Below are positions 63,321 to 64,000 of a DNA stretch of 64,000 nt, piece by piece. The notes under the pieces were generated by a model, which saw nothing but the letters and a program-made list of their open reading frames with translations, did not search any database and was not told the origin of the DNA. Location of the stretch: NCBI RefSeq assembly GCF_001293125.1, contig NZ_CP009312.1, positions 1,339,447-1,403,446 of the forward strand, in the 5' to 3' direction. Position 1 is the stretch's first letter, and every line of letters begins with the position of its first letter. Position numbers and translations under genes: made by a program. The stretch comes from Lawsonella clevelandensis (lineage in GTDB: Bacteria; Actinomycetota; Actinomycetes; Mycobacteriales; Mycobacteriaceae).

Positions 63321-64000
63321 ATGACAAAACACTGGATGAAACCACAACAATGGAGCCAGCATTGGAAGGCTTTCTCCGTTGTTATGGCCGCAGGCTCCGT
63401 AGGGCTTTTAAGCGTCTCGATTGTCAACGTGGCGCTTCCCACAATCGAAAGTTCACTGCACGCAACGCCCACGCAATTCCAGTGGATTGTGGCTGGTTAT
63501 GCCGTTGCCTTTGGTCTTTTGCTCGTTCCTTCCGGACGATTAGGGGACGTTATTGGACGGCGCTCGGTCTTTCTCTTTGGGTCTCTTCTCTTCATGGTGA
63601 CGTCCCTGGCGTGTGGTTTCTCCACTAGTGCCGAGATTCTGGTCATTATGCGCGTCCTGCAAGGTATCGGTGCATCGGTAACAACCCCGCAGGTTATTGG
63701 ATTTATTCAAGAGCTTTTCCAAGGTCGCGAGCGGGCTCGTGCATTCGGCATTTTCGGCATGGTTGTCAGTATTTCCTCCGCCATCGGCCCCGCCCTGGGC
63801 GGAGTCTTGGTGAGTGCGCTGGGCCCGGACTGGGGTTGGCGTTCAGTCTTCCTGGTCAACATCCCCTTCTCCATCGTTATTCTGGTGATGGGTCCCAAGG
63901 TGCTGCCGGCTCCGCAGAAACGAGAAAAGGGCACCAAGCTGAATCTTGACACAGTAGGCCTGCTGCTCATGGCTGCCGGTGTGTTGGCGTCGATGCTCCC
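63321..64000 (+). CDS. MFS transporter (DHA2 type), 3' truncated by window edge
   Basis: An open frame starts at ATG 63321 behind AGGAAG and runs to the window end, giving 226 residues so far. The first helices are evident (AFSVVMAAGSVGLLSVSIVN, WIVAGYAVAFGLLLVPSGRL), with motif A GRLGDVIGRRS and the family motif LPTIESSLHATPTQFQW. The DHA2 group exports drugs, dyes or metabolites; the substrate is unknown. It is divergent from the metY group across a low-GC gap. It is a distinct protein from the MFS-OtsB fusion and has no visible extra domain in the part present. Confidence 0.88.
   Translation, partial: MTKHWMKPQQWSQHWKAFSVVMAAGSVGLLSVSIVNVALPTIESSLHATPTQFQWIVAGYAVAFGLLLVPSGRLGDVIGRRSVFLFGSLLFMVTSLACGFSTSAEILVIMRVLQGIGASVTTPQVIGFIQELFQGRERARAFGIFGMVVSISSAIGPALGGVLVSALGPDWGWRSVFLVNIPFSIVILVMGPKVLPAPQKREKGTKLNLDTVGLLLMAAGVLASML

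Overview
This window is ordinary chromosomal DNA from a high-GC Gram-positive bacterium, almost certainly a member of the Mycobacteriales/Corynebacteriales. The supporting evidence is a CarD-type RNA polymerase regulator, mycothiol synthase (MshD), an LmeA-like DUF2993 protein beside GlnR, a PhoP/PhoR pair of mycobacterial type, the OtsA/OtsB trehalose route beside an IpsA-like LacI regulator, DUF3073 and DUF3017 proteins, and many leaderless promoters of the form TAnnnT followed 5-8 nt later by ATG or GTG. Gene order agrees with what I remember of Corynebacterium glutamicum (metal ABC transporter - ipsA - otsB - otsA; phoRS - HIT - purD - purB - purC - ptrB; folD - DUF3017 - metX - metY) and of Mycobacterium tuberculosis (lmeA - glnR - mshD - pst - phoU). 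The genus cannot be fixed from the sequence alone; a reduced relative such as Lawsonella is possible. No rRNA, CRISPR array, phage or insertion sequence was seen.

Layout. 1-4444: end of carD, then ispD-ispF (isoprenoid precursors), cysS and rlmB. 4425-7172: a zinc/manganese ABC transporter on the minus strand, with a His-rich binding lipoprotein. 7502-14712: an IpsA-like regulator and a trehalose island. The island holds a small coupled protein, otsA, a Cys-rich winged-helix regulator, a lipoprotein, and an unusual single protein that joins a 14-helix-type MFS transporter to the OtsB phosphatase. 14843-17585: tRNA-Thr, a single-pass membrane protein, a gene remnant and a secreted GH1 glycosidase. 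17885-20189: phoP-phoR. 20254-35708: a HIT protein and nearly the whole purine pathway (purD, purB, purC, purS, purQ, purL, purF, purM), interrupted by two secreted glycerophosphodiesterases and oligopeptidase B. 35978-44084: DUF3073, YgfZ and the cytochrome bd operon cydABDC, whose promoter carries a near-perfect CRP/GlxR-type site. 44100-52635: a nitrobindin-like protein, a small membrane protein, LmeA-like, GlnR, MshD, pstSCAB and phoU. 52710-59085: dusB, a CoA-transferase, an ACT-domain protein with its UPF0210 partner, a TrmL-type methyltransferase, folD and DUF3017. 59246-64000: metX, two tandem metY genes, and the start of a second MFS transporter cut by the window edge.

How it works together. 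Phosphate is a recurring theme: PhoPR, two secreted glycerophosphodiesterases, the Pst importer and PhoU. Sulfur and one-carbon metabolism cluster at the right end. The trehalose island is the most novel part. The MFS-OtsB fusion would place the last step of trehalose synthesis directly on a membrane carrier, in a lineage whose envelope needs trehalose for mycolate transfer.
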